From Deltaproteobacteria bacterium (lineage in GTDB: Bacteria > Desulfobacterota > Deferrimicrobia > Deferrimicrobiales > Deferrimicrobiaceae): DNA of 61,903 nucleotides. Shown in pieces: positions 32,796 through 41,016 of this stretch. Position 1 is the first letter of the stretch. The number at the start of each line of letters is the position of its first letter. Both the position numbers and the translations under genes were made by a program. Location of the stretch: positions 1 to 61,903 of the forward strand of contig JACRIV010000079.1 of NCBI GenBank assembly GCA_016220005.1, read 5' to 3'. The notes under the pieces were generated by a model. The model did not search any database. It had not been told where the DNA came from and was given only the letters and a program-made list of their open reading frames with translations.

Positions 32796-33856
32796 TTGTC
32801 CGCCCCGGAGACCGCCGCTTCCTCGAATGTCGCCACTTCCGACAATACCCGCACGGCGCCCTCCACGATGGGCATGGCCAGCGCCGCGCCGGTCCCTTCC
32901 CCAAGCCTCAAGTCCAGGTCGAGGAGCGGCTTCTTCCCCAGGCGCCGGAGGGCGATCCGGTGGCCCATTTCCACGCTCAGGTGCGCCGCGATCATGTAGT
33001 CGGTTGCGCGCGGGGCGAGATGGCAGGCGATCAGCGCGCCCGCCGTCGAAATGAAACCGTCCACAAGGACCGGCTTCCGCAGGGAGGCGGCCCCGAGAAT
33101 CAATCCGGCGATCCCGCCGATCTCGAAACCGCCCACCTTCGCCAGGACGTCGAGAGGATCCTTCGGATCGGGCCGGTTGACCTCCAGGACTTTCTCGACC
33201 ACGGCGATCTTCCCCCGCAGGCATTCGTCGTCGATCCCCGTTCCGCGGCCGGTGACTTCGGCTGCGGGGGCCCCTGTCAGGGCGGCCACGATGGCGCTGC
33301 TCGGAGTCGTATTGGCGATCCCCATGTCTCCCGTGGCGAAGACGTCGATCTCCGGGGCCAGCTCCAACGCCGCTTCGATCCCCGCCTCCACGCAGCGGAC
33401 CGCGTCCTCGCGGCGCATGGCCGGGCCCAGCGCGATATTCCTTGTGCCGGGTCCGATTCGCCGGGACAGGATCTTTCCCTCGGCGGCCAAGCCTTCAAGG
33501 CCGCCCGCCACCCCCATGTCTATCACGATCACGCGAGCGCCGGCCAGGCGGGCCAAGGCGTTGATGCCGGCCCCCCCGTTGACGAAGTTGCAGACCATCT
33601 GCCGCGTCACTTCCTGGGGGTATCTGCTCACGCCCTCCGAAGCCACGCCGTGATCGCCGGCCATGACAACGACGGCCTTTCGCTCCACGGGAGGACGGAG
33701 AGACCGTGTCATTCCCGCGAGGTCCTCCGCCAGGTCCATCAGGCGCCCCAGGGCCCAATGCGGCATCGTCAGCCGGTCCAGACGCGACTTCGCCGCCGCC
33801 CGCGAAGCGGGATCCTGGGCGACAATCCTTCCGACCGTTTCGTCTAGAAGACGCAT
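32792..33856 (-). CDS. cobT: Nicotinate-nucleotide:dimethylbenzimidazole phosphoribosyltransferase
   Basis: A 354-residue CobT, which activates the lower-ligand base to its alpha-ribotide. Hallmarks are MAGDHGVASEGVSRYPQEVT, NGGAGINALAR, the TGDMGIANTTPSSAI block, VGGFEIGGIAGLILGAA, PVLVDGFISTAGAL, and the catalytic-Glu region DLRLGEGTGAALAMP. The presence of cobT implies a benzimidazole or related base, but no base-synthesis gene (bluB, bzaA-E) is in the window, so the ligand is unknown. It overlaps cobU by 13 bases. Confidence 0.94.
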   Translation of the reverse strand: MRLLDETVGRIVAQDPASRAAAKSRLDRLTMPHWALGRLMDLAEDLAGMTRSLRPPVERKAVVVMAGDHGVASEGVSRYPQEVTRQMVCNFVNGGAGINALARLAGARVIVIDMGVAGGLEGLAAEGKILSRRIGPGTRNIALGPAMRREDAVRCVEAGIEAALELAPEIDVFATGDMGIANTTPSSAIVAALTGAPAAEVTGRGTGIDDECLRGKIAVVEKVLEVNRPDPKDPLDVLAKVGGFEIGGIAGLILGAASLRKPVLVDGFISTAGALIACHLAPRATDYMIAAHLSVEMGHRIALRRLGKKPLLDLDLRLGEGTGAALAMPIVEGAVRVLSEVATFEEAAVSGADK

Positions 33857-34404
33857 TCAGCACCTTTTCCTTTCAAGGATAGTGGAAGGCCGCAGACCAG
33901 AAGGGTCACTTCATCCGCGCCTTCCGCCATGATCTGGCCGCATCTGCCCAGGAGGTCGCGGAAGTTCCGGGACACGGGATTCTCCGGGACGATTCCCATC
34001 CCCACCTCGCCGGTCACGAAGACGACCGTGCCCGAAAGTCCCCGGCAAACGGCAAGGAGCTCCCGGCAACGGCGGACGATCTCCTCCTCCCCTGCCTCCC
34101 TGCCCGCGACCTGCGCCCCGTAGACAAGGTTGTTGATCCACATCGTCAGGCAGTCCACCAGGAGGACGTTGCAGCCCTGAGCATCCTGCAAGGCTCCCGC
34201 CAGGTCCACGGGCTCCTCGATCGTCTCCCATCCCGCGTTCCGGCGTTCCGCCCGGTGTTTCCGTATCCGTTCCCGCGTCTCCTCATCGAAAGGCGTACCG
34301 GTGGCAATGAAAGCCCGAGGGGAAGGGATCCCCTCTGCGAGCCGGCGCGCGTACCCGCTCTTTCCGCTGCGGGCGCCTCCCGTTACCAGAACCACCCTGC
34401 CCAC
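33844..34404 (-). CDS. cobU: Adenosylcobinamide kinase / cobinamide-phosphate guanylyltransferase
   Basis: A 186-residue bifunctional CobU. The P-loop is GGARSGKSGYARR near the N-terminus, the guanylylation histidine region reads KHRAERRNAGWETIEEP, and the fold continues with LLVDCLTMWINNL and VTGEVGMGIVPENPVSR..RDLLG. All are conserved CobU motifs. It both phosphorylates and guanylylates cobinamide before CobS. The start is GTG at 34404 with GGGAGGAG upstream, one base after the cobC stop. Confidence 0.94.
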   Translation of the reverse strand: MGRVVLVTGGARSGKSGYARRLAEGIPSPRAFIATGTPFDEETRERIRKHRAERRNAGWETIEEPVDLAGALQDAQGCNVLLVDCLTMWINNLVYGAQVAGREAGEEEIVRRCRELLAVCRGLSGTVVFVTGEVGMGIVPENPVSRNFRDLLGRCGQIMAEGADEVTLLVCGLPLSLKGKGAECVF

Positions 34405-34405
34405 G

Positions 34406-35053
34406 TCACTCTCCTCCCGCGATGCAAGGATAGGAAAGGCCCGTCAGGACGCCCTTGCCGTCATGGATCTCGAGCCTCGTCAGTGAGGCGGGCTTCACAT
34501 CGAACAACACGTAATTGCGAGGGGGCAATCCCAGGAAGTGGCAAATCGTGGCCCGAATCACACCACCGTGAGTGACGGCGAGAACGGCGGCAGCGCCGCA
34601 TCCGGCCATCCGTTCCGCGGCCCGCCGGACGCGGGCGAGAAAGTCCCCGATCGACTCGCCGCCCGGAAAGGTGAAGCCGGGCTCGAACCGCGCCCATCGA
34701 TCCACGGCCTCGGGGTCCGATTCACGTACGGAATCGAAGGTCATCCCCTCCCATCGTCCGAAGTCGATCTCGCGCAGCTCCGGGTCGATTTCCGGGGTCA
34801 TCCCCAGCGCCTCCCCTAAGGCTTCCGCGGTTTCCCGCGCGCGCCTCAAGGGGCTGCAGTACAGGCGGGCCGGCCTTTCCCCCGCGATCCGCGGGGCAAG
34901 GAGGGACGCCTTCCGGCGCCCTTCGGGGGCGAGAGGCAGGTCGGCGCTCCCGATGAGGCAACCGGCGTGCTGCGCCGCGGTCTCCGCGTGTCGAAGCAGC
35001 TTGATCGTCCGCGGCCGGACGAGTCCCGCAATCCGGCGGTCGCGCTCCGTCAA
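34406..35053 (-). CDS. cobC: Histidine phosphatase, likely alpha-ribazole-5'-phosphate phosphatase
   Basis: A 215-residue histidine phosphatase superfamily member with LLRHAETAAQHAG at the N-terminus (catalytic RHxE), SPLRRARETAEALGEAL, LREIDFGRWEGMTFDSVRE and AVTHGGVIRATI. In a B12 operon this is most simply CobC, which dephosphorylates alpha-ribazole phosphate or adenosylcobalamin phosphate. The start is TTG at 35053, overlapping the stop of the preceding gene (TTGA), with GGAGGA 3 bases upstream. The superfamily is broad, so the substrate rests on context. Confidence 0.85.
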   Translation of the reverse strand: MTERDRRIAGLVRPRTIKLLRHAETAAQHAGCLIGSADLPLAPEGRRKASLLAPRIAGERPARLYCSPLRRARETAEALGEALGMTPEIDPELREIDFGRWEGMTFDSVRESDPEAVDRWARFEPGFTFPGGESIGDFLARVRRAAERMAGCGAAAVLAVTHGGVIRATICHFLGLPPRNYVLFDVKPASLTRLEIHDGKGVLTGLSYPCIAGGE

Positions 35054-36507
35054 GGCTCCTCCTCCGCCGGTCGGAACCAGTCCATCTCGGGGATCGCCCG
35101 GACGACGTCGCCCACCACGATCAACCCCGGCGCTGACGTCTCGGGAAGCTCTTTCCCGGAGAGGAACGATTCCAGCGTCCCCACGACACGCCGCTGCCCC
35201 GGCGTGGTTCCCCCGCTGATGAGGGCGATGGGCGTCTCCGGAGACCGGCCGAACGCCAGCAGCTTCTCGACCACGGTCCTGCAGCGGGTCACCCCCATAA
35301 GGAAAACCAGGGTCCCGGAGTCGCCGGCGATCCGCTCCCACTCTTTGTCGGAAAAGCCGAGGCCGCCCCGTTTGTGCGCGCTGTACACCGCGAAGGAGGA
35401 GGCATGCTCCCGGTCCGTGAGAGGGATCCCCGCATACGCAGGAACGGCGGACACGCAGGAGACGCCGGGCACCACCTCAAAGGGAATCCCCGCCCGGAAA
35501 AGGGCGCGCGCTTCCTCCCCGCCCCGGCCGAAAATCATCGGGTCCCCTCCTTTGAGGCGGACGACCGTTTTCCCTTCGAGCGCCTTCCCGACGAGAAGGT
35601 CGTTGATCTCTTCCTGCGTCTTCGCGCAATTTCCCTTTCGTTTGCCCGCATGGATCCTCTCCGCGTGGGGACAATACATCTCGAGAAGCGCCGGGTTAGC
35701 GATCCCGTCGGAAAGGACGGTATCCGCGGCCAGGAGGCATTCCATCCCCCGGATCGTGAGCAGTCCCGGGTCGCCCGGTCCCGCTCCGACGAGATACACC
35801 TTCCCGGGGACGGTCTTCCTCGACCCGCCGGAGGTCTTCGACAAAGCGGGCCCGTCGGCATCCGTGGGCGCTTCAGGCCGGTGAACACGCGTCAGGAATT
35901 CCCGGCGCGCCTGATCCGCTTCTCCCCGGGACAACGCTTCGAGAACGTCCCGGTCCAGCAGCTCCATCGAAAGCCGGCGGCGCCGCTCGCGCGGAATCTC
36001 CTTCCAGGCCCCCTTCTCCTTGAGGGAACCGATGAGGCGCAGGAACTCGCCGTACGCCGCTCCGTAGCGGCCGGCCGCCTCCGCCCGAAGGTGCGCGGAG
36101 AGCGCCGGGGAAATACCGTCGGTGGCGAAGGAAACCGTGAAGTTCCCTCTCCGCAGCGTGGCCGGAAAGGAGAAATCGCCTTCCCCGGGGTCATCGGTCC
36201 GCTGGGCCAGGATCCCCATTTCGGCGGCATCCGCGAGCACCCGCCGGTTCACCCCGGGATCGTCCGTGGCGGCGATCGCCAGAAAGGCCCCCCCCAGCAA
36301 ATCCTTGCCGTACGGGCACTCCCGCCGGTCGATGTCCGTGAACGTCCACGCGCCATCCCCCCCGTGAAAATCCGGCGAAACGACCCGCACGCGGGCGCCG
36401 TGCTCCAGTAGTTTCCGGCATTTCCGGTTCGCCACGGGGCCACCGCCGACGATCACGCACAGCCGGCCCTTTACGCTCAGATTTACGGGAAGGAGCAAGT
36501 CCTGCAT
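35050..36507 (-). CDS. cysG: CysG-type fusion: precorrin-2 dehydrogenase plus uroporphyrinogen-III C-methyltransferase
   Basis: A 485-residue protein. Residues 1-215 are a siroheme-synthase-like dehydrogenase (precorrin-2 to sirohydrochlorin): LPVNLSVKGRLCVIVGGGPVANRKCRKLLEHGA-type NAD site, and GDFSFPATLRRGNFTVSFATDGISPALSAHLR. Residues 240-480 are a SUMT/CobA methylase: KVYLVGAGPGDPGLLTIRG, VRLKGGDPMIFGRGGEEA, PGVSCVSAVPAYAGIPLT and LVFLMGVTR. It makes sirohydrochlorin for CbiX. It is the first gene behind the riboswitch, so both B12 and any siroheme made from it fall under B12 control. The ATG at 36507 follows the leader terminator by 13 bases. Confidence 0.92.
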   Translation of the reverse strand: MQDLLLPVNLSVKGRLCVIVGGGPVANRKCRKLLEHGARVRVVSPDFHGGDGAWTFTDIDRRECPYGKDLLGGAFLAIAATDDPGVNRRVLADAAEMGILAQRTDDPGEGDFSFPATLRRGNFTVSFATDGISPALSAHLRAEAAGRYGAAYGEFLRLIGSLKEKGAWKEIPRERRRRLSMELLDRDVLEALSRGEADQARREFLTRVHRPEAPTDADGPALSKTSGGSRKTVPGKVYLVGAGPGDPGLLTIRGMECLLAADTVLSDGIANPALLEMYCPHAERIHAGKRKGNCAKTQEEINDLLVGKALEGKTVVRLKGGDPMIFGRGGEEARALFRAGIPFEVVPGVSCVSAVPAYAGIPLTDREHASSFAVYSAHKRGGLGFSDKEWERIAGDSGTLVFLMGVTRCRTVVEKLLAFGRSPETPIALISGGTTPGQRRVVGTLESFLSGKELPETSAPGLIVVGDVVRAIPEMDWFRPAEEEP

Positions 36508-36520
36508 TTTTCGCCCCGAA

Positions 36521-36558
36521 AATGAAAATCCCCGGACCTGACGACCAGGCCCGGGGAT
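36521..36558 (-). terminator. Leader terminator controlled by the cobalamin riboswitch
   Basis: On the minus strand, a 13-bp stem (ATCCCCGGGCCTG / CAGGTCCGGGGAT, one mismatch-tolerant pair) with a GTCGT loop is followed by TTTCATTTT. It lies between the aptamer and cysG, 13 bases before the start codon, and is placed to end transcription early when B12 is plentiful. Confidence 0.85.
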
Positions 36559-36625
36559 GCCGTTTTCCATCCGCGGTTCGTGGAACCCTACTCTCCGCCC
36601 CCATCCCCGAGGGCGACAAAGCTCC

Positions 36626-36799
36626 ACGTTGGCGTGAGCAGGTCTTCTGGCTTCCGGATCAGCCTACTCGCCGCGCCTTCCCGTCCTTGCGGACAGTGAC
36701 ACGTTTGCGGCTTTGGTCCCCGGTTACAGCGGCGGGCCCGCGACGGATTCTCACCGTCTTCCCTTGATGCCCTTTCGGGCTACCCACGCAGGCCGACGT
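36626..36799 (-). promoter_or_regulatory. Cobalamin riboswitch aptamer
   Basis: The minus strand carries the B12-box AGCCAGAAGACCTGCT (36637-36652), the upstream core GGGAAGACGGTGAGAATCCG with GCCGCTGTAACCGGGGACC, and an outer P1 stem whose arms ACGTCGGC.TG and CACGCCAACGT close at 36626-36799. This is the standard adenosylcobalamin-class layout. With the following intrinsic terminator it should switch off the whole cysG-to-cbiJ operon when cobalamin is present. A promoter must lie between here and xerD (36800-36874), but I could not fix its boxes. Confidence 0.92.
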
Positions 36800-36874
36800 T
36801 ACAACAATTCCAGACAGGATGTAAAGAAAATTATTCTTCGAGCTTCCGGTTGGATCGAAGCGGAACAGGACGCG

Positions 36875-37765
36875 CTATCCCCGGGGGTGGTGCTTCCGGT
36901 GGATCTCCCGGAGCCGCTCCGGGGTGACGTGGGTGTAGATCTGCGTCGTGGAGATGTCCGCGTGCCCCAGCATCGCCTGCACGGCCCGCAGGTCCGCCCC
37001 GCCCGCCAGCAGGTGCGAGGCGAAGGAATGGCGCAAGGTGTGGGGGGAGATCTTCGTCCGGATCCCGGCCTCCCGCGCCCACCGGCCGATCCGGTTCCAC
37101 AGCGTCTGCCTCGTGACCGGCCGTCCGCGGCGGGAAAGGAACAGGGCGTTGGTCGCCCGGCCCCGGAGGAACCGGGGGCGCCATTCCTTGAGGTACTCCC
37201 GCAGCGTGTCGAGGGCCGCCTCGGCCACGGGGACCACCCGCTCCTTCCCTCCCTTGCCGAGCACCCGGACGAAGCCGGCGTAGGCCTCCACGTTCTCCAG
37301 CCGGAGGGTCACGACCTCGGAGGCCCGCAGCCCCGCCGCGTACATGAGGGCGAGCATCGCCCGGTCGCGCATCCCCTCGGGGGTCCCGCGGTCGGGGGCG
37401 TCGAGGAGCTTCTCGACCTCGGTCACCGTCAGGTACTTCGGAAGAGGCCGGCCCAGGCGCGGCCCCCTGGCCTCGGAGATCGGGCTCATCGGGAGGATCC
37501 CTTCCCGCACCAGGAACCGGAAGAAAGACCGTAGCGAGGAGACGTGGCGGGCAATGCTGCGGGCCGACAGCCCCTCCTCCCGCAGCGCCCCGAGAAACTT
37601 CAGGTAGTGGACCCGGGAGAACTCCCGCAAGGGAACCTGTTGCCCTTCGAGGAAGGCGGCGAACCCGCGCAGGTCGGACCCGTACGCCTCCTGGGTGTTC
37701 AACGAGAGGCGCCGCCCGGTCCGCAGCTCGAAGAGGAAGGCGTCCACGAGCGCGTCAACGTCCAT
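36875..37765 (-). CDS. xerD: Tyrosine recombinase XerD
   Basis: A 296-residue tyrosine recombinase with a SAM-like N-terminal core-binding domain (1-95) and a catalytic domain bearing the full active set: Arg147 (GLRASE), Lys171/174 (GKGGKER), His242-x-x-Arg245 (HTLRHSFA), His268 (LGHADI) and Tyr277 (TQIYTHV). Length and sequence fit XerC/XerD, which resolve chromosome dimers at dif; XerD is the better fit, though only one Xer protein is visible. It is flanked by housekeeping genes and there are no att-like repeats, so it is not an integrase of a mobile element. The ATG lies 18 bases after the phosphodiesterase stop. Confidence 0.9.
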   Translation of the reverse strand: MDVDALVDAFLFELRTGRRLSLNTQEAYGSDLRGFAAFLEGQQVPLREFSRVHYLKFLGALREEGLSARSIARHVSSLRSFFRFLVREGILPMSPISEARGPRLGRPLPKYLTVTEVEKLLDAPDRGTPEGMRDRAMLALMYAAGLRASEVVTLRLENVEAYAGFVRVLGKGGKERVVPVAEAALDTLREYLKEWRPRFLRGRATNALFLSRRGRPVTRQTLWNRIGRWAREAGIRTKISPHTLRHSFASHLLAGGADLRAVQAMLGHADISTTQIYTHVTPERLREIHRKHHPRG

Positions 37766-37783
37766 GCGCCACCCGTTCGCCCG

Positions 37784-38320
37784 CTACCTTCGGCCGGCGA
37801 TGTCGGAAGAGACGCTCGCCCTGCCGCCCTCGCCAAGGGGGATGTCCAGGATGCGGGCCGTAATCGTCGGAAGGTCGACCAAGGCGCACGTGGGCCGGCC
37901 GCTCATGAAGCCGCAGGCCTCTCCGGGGTTGATGACAACCGCCCGGCCCACCCGCATCGTCAGGGGGCGGTGCGTGTGCCCGAAGAGGATGAGGTCGAAC
38001 TTCCCCCCCTCGCCGATCTCCCGCTGCAGCTCGTCGAAGATGTGGGCCATGAGGATCTTCCGCCCGTCCAGGGTAAGGATGTGCGGCCCCGGATGGAAGC
38101 CGTTCATCGAGACCTGCTGCAGCCCCTGGCGGTTGCCGTCGTTGTTCCCGAAGACCCCGATCAGGGGGATCCCGGCGAAGCGGAACGGTTCGAGAACGAG
38201 GGGCTGGCAGACGTCGCCCAAGTGGAGGATCGTCTGAACATTTTCGCTGATGAAGAGGGCGAGGGCGTCCGCCGCGGTCTCGCGGTTGTCGTGCGAGTCG
38301 GAGAGGATCCCGATCTTCAC
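37784..38320 (-). CDS. YfcE/MJ0936-family metallophosphodiesterase
   Basis: A 178-residue calcineurin-like phosphoesterase. Metal-site motifs run in order: KIGILSDSHDN (D-x-H), LHLGDV (G-D), FGNNDGN (G-N-x-D/N), HIFDELQ and LFGHTHRP (GHTH), then NPGEACGF. These fit the short YfcE/MJ0936 group that hydrolyses phosphodiesters in vitro and has no settled physiological substrate. The GTG at 38320 is taken as the start because AAGGGAG lies 6 bases upstream; the ATG at 38347 lies inside glnD. Confidence 0.88.
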   Translation of the reverse strand: MKIGILSDSHDNRETAADALALFISENVQTILHLGDVCQPLVLEPFRFAGIPLIGVFGNNDGNRQGLQQVSMNGFHPGPHILTLDGRKILMAHIFDELQREIGEGGKFDLILFGHTHRPLTMRVGRAVVINPGEACGFMSGRPTCALVDLPTITARILDIPLGEGGRASVSSDIAGRR

Positions 38321-38330
38321 CGCGGCTCCC

Positions 38331-41003
38331 TTACTCCCCGATCGCATCGAGGAGCGCGGCGCGGATCTCCTCGAGCCGGCCCTCGTCCAGGACCTTGCCG
38401 CGCCCCCGGTCCGTGATGTAGAAGACGTCGGCGACCTGGTCGGCCTTGGTGGAGATCTTCGACAGGGCGATGTCGATCTTCATGGCCGTGAGCGTGCGGG
38501 TGATATCGTACAGGAGCCCGAGCCGGTCGTAGGTGAAGACGTCGACGACCGTGTACTTCGACGAGACCGAGTTGTCGAAGACCACCTTCGTGGGGCGGTA
38601 CTTCGTCACCTTCTCTCGGACAAACCGGGCGATCTTGCGCTCGGCCAGGAGCTGCTCCACCGTGGTCTCCCCCAGCAGGACGGCGGAGAGGTCCTGGAGC
38701 ACCCGCTCCTTCTTGGCGTCCCCCTTGAGACTCCTCCCCATGTAGGTGACATAGAAGGTGTCCAGGGCGATCCCGTCGACCGAGGTGGAGATCGTGGCGT
38801 TCAGGATGTTGATCCCGTTGGCCGACAGGGTCCCCGCAATCTTGGCGAAGAGCCCCCGCTGATCGGTCCATACGATGATCAGCTCGGAAGCGCCGGAGTC
38901 GGGGAAGTCCACCGCCTCGATCCGCGGCGCGGTCCCGTCGAACCCGGACAGGAGGCGCAGGTGGCTCTCGAAGCGTCCGTCGGGCGTTCCCAGGAAGTAG
39001 CGGTCGTCGAACCGGGAGAGGTACCGGTCGACCTCCTGCCGGGGGAAGGCCGCAAGCCACTCCCGCACCTGCTCGCGCCGCTGCAGCGGCCGTTCCTCGT
39101 AGACCCGCTTGAGCTTCCCGGTTTCCAGGACGTTCTTCGCCTTGTCGTAGACCTCCGCGAGGAGCATCGCCTTCCACTGGGTCCACACCTCCGGCCCGAC
39201 CTCCTTCAGGTCCGCGTAGGTGAGGAGGTAGAGCCGGTCGAGGCGGTGCGGAGTCCCCACGACCCCCGCGAACGAGAGGATGAGTTCGATGTCGTGCAGG
39301 TCCCGGCGCTGGGAAGTGTGCGCCATCAGGAGGTGGTTCTCCACCAGGAAGACGAGGTCGGAGATCTCGTTCTCCGCAAGCCCCAACCGGGCGCCGATCG
39401 TCGCCACGAGCTTCGCGCCGATCTCCGAATGGCCGTGCCCCTTCCCCTTGCCGATGTCGTGCAGCAGGATCGCCAGGTTCAGCAGGTCCTTGCGTGGGAT
39501 CGCCCGGTAGATCTTGAGAAACTCCTCATCCTCCCCCGTGCGGGAGGAGGCGTTTTCCAGCTGGGAGAAGACGCTGGCGGCGCGGATCAGGTGGATGTCC
39601 ACGGTGTAGACATGGTAGATGTCCCGCAGCACCTTGCTGTACAGAGGGGAGAATTCCGGGATGTAGCGCCCCAGGAACCGGCACTCGTTCATCGCGAGCA
39701 GCGTTTCCCGCAGGTGGTGCGGGTCCTCGAGGATCTCCAGGAACAGGGCCGACGCCCGCGTATCCTCCCGGAACGCTTCGCCCACCACGGGGAGCGCCCG
39801 CTGGATCTGCTTCTTGGCCTGCACGGAGAGGACCGCGTGGGTCTTCTGCATCGTCCGGAAGAACTCCAGGATCTTGACGGGGTCCTTGTGGAAGGAGGAG
39901 CTGTCCTTGAGGGAAAGCTTCCCCCGGTAGAGGATCCCCTCCCCCGCCATCGCCTTCTTCCGGATGGAGAAGAAGGGCTTGCGCTCCCCCTCGGGGAGGA
40001 ACCGGCCGACCTCCTCCAGGAGCTCCTCGGAGAGGACGGCAGCGGAGGCGGCGTGCATGTAGTACGCCCGCATGAACCGCTCGACCGCATAGTTCCTCCC
40101 GTAATCGCGGTACCGGAAGAGCTCGGCCATCTGTTCCTGGACCTCGAAAGTCAGGACGTCGGTCTTCTTCCCCGTGAGAAAGTGCAGCTCGTTGCGGACC
40201 CGGAGCAGGTAGGACAGAATGTGCTGGATGGCCCGGATCGTCTGGGAGCCTATGACCCCCTTGTTCCTGAGCTCCGTCAGGTTGCGGGACTTGTACTTGA
40301 TGCGGGCCGTCCAGATGGCGGTGTGCAGGTCCCGCAGGCCTCCCTTTCCCTCCTTGATGTTGGGCTCGAGGAGGTACACCGTGGAGCCGAACTTTGCGTG
40401 GCGTGTCCGCAGCTCCTTGATCTTCTTTTCGATGAACTTGTCGGCGTCCGTGAAAAAGAGGAACTTCTCGATCTCCTTCTCCGCCTCGCGGAAGAAGGAC
40501 TCGTGGCCCGTGATCAGTCGGTAGTCCAGGAGCGCCGTTCGGATCGAGTCGTCCGCCGCGGACATCCGGACCGTCTCCTTGACGTTGCGCACGCTGTGGC
40601 CCACGTCCAGGCCCAGGTCCCACAGGGGGTACAGCATCCATTCGGTCATCGCCTCGACGTAGCGATCCACCTTGTACGGGTGCAGGAAGAGGAGGTCGAC
40701 GTCCGACTTGGGGCACAGCTCCCGCCTGCCGTACCCGCCGACCGCCACGACCGCCAGCTTGTAGCCGAGGTCCGGTGCCGAAGCCAGGAACCGGCGGCTG
40801 GCGCGCTCGTGGAGCGCCCCCAGGACGGCGTCCATCGCGTCGGAATAGCGGCCGCAGGCGGCGCAGCCGCCGGAGACGCCGTCGCGCTGCTCCTCCCGCA
40901 GGGCGAAGAGAGTCCCGGAGAGGAAGGACCTCAGGTACTCGAGGAAGTCGCGGTCGGACAGGTCCTCGCGGGCGGGGTCCATCTGGAAGACGGGCAGGGA
41001 CAT
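38331..41003 (-). CDS. glnD: PII uridylyltransferase / uridylyl-removing enzyme
   Basis: An 890-residue GlnD, the glutamine sensor that uridylylates and deuridylylates PII proteins. The nucleotidyltransferase domain has GGYGRRELCPKSDVD (89-103, catalytic Asp101 and Asp103). The HD domain for UMP removal has ILLHDIGKGKGHGHSEIG (His515-Asp516), and two ACT domains at about 710-790 and 815-885 should bind glutamine. All four parts and the length are normal. It starts 13 bases after the amidase stop. No glnB or glnK is present in the window. Confidence 0.94.
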   Translation of the reverse strand: MSLPVFQMDPAREDLSDRDFLEYLRSFLSGTLFALREEQRDGVSGGCAACGRYSDAMDAVLGALHERASRRFLASAPDLGYKLAVVAVGGYGRRELCPKSDVDLLFLHPYKVDRYVEAMTEWMLYPLWDLGLDVGHSVRNVKETVRMSAADDSIRTALLDYRLITGHESFFREAEKEIEKFLFFTDADKFIEKKIKELRTRHAKFGSTVYLLEPNIKEGKGGLRDLHTAIWTARIKYKSRNLTELRNKGVIGSQTIRAIQHILSYLLRVRNELHFLTGKKTDVLTFEVQEQMAELFRYRDYGRNYAVERFMRAYYMHAASAAVLSEELLEEVGRFLPEGERKPFFSIRKKAMAGEGILYRGKLSLKDSSSFHKDPVKILEFFRTMQKTHAVLSVQAKKQIQRALPVVGEAFREDTRASALFLEILEDPHHLRETLLAMNECRFLGRYIPEFSPLYSKVLRDIYHVYTVDIHLIRAASVFSQLENASSRTGEDEEFLKIYRAIPRKDLLNLAILLHDIGKGKGHGHSEIGAKLVATIGARLGLAENEISDLVFLVENHLLMAHTSQRRDLHDIELILSFAGVVGTPHRLDRLYLLTYADLKEVGPEVWTQWKAMLLAEVYDKAKNVLETGKLKRVYEERPLQRREQVREWLAAFPRQEVDRYLSRFDDRYFLGTPDGRFESHLRLLSGFDGTAPRIEAVDFPDSGASELIIVWTDQRGLFAKIAGTLSANGINILNATISTSVDGIALDTFYVTYMGRSLKGDAKKERVLQDLSAVLLGETTVEQLLAERKIARFVREKVTKYRPTKVVFDNSVSSKYTVVDVFTYDRLGLLYDITRTLTAMKIDIALSKISTKADQVADVFYITDRGRGKVLDEGRLEEIRAALLDAIGE

Positions 41004-41016
41004 GGGCTTCGCGGCC

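Noticed and set aside
36798-36825. TTTACA-16-TGTAAC as the B12 operon promoter
   Set aside because: Transcription from it would begin inside the 5' arm of riboswitch stem P1, so the aptamer would be incomplete.
36875-37765. Phage or island integrase
   Set aside because: Length and motifs fit XerD, neighbours are housekeeping genes, and no attachment-site repeats or phage genes are seen.
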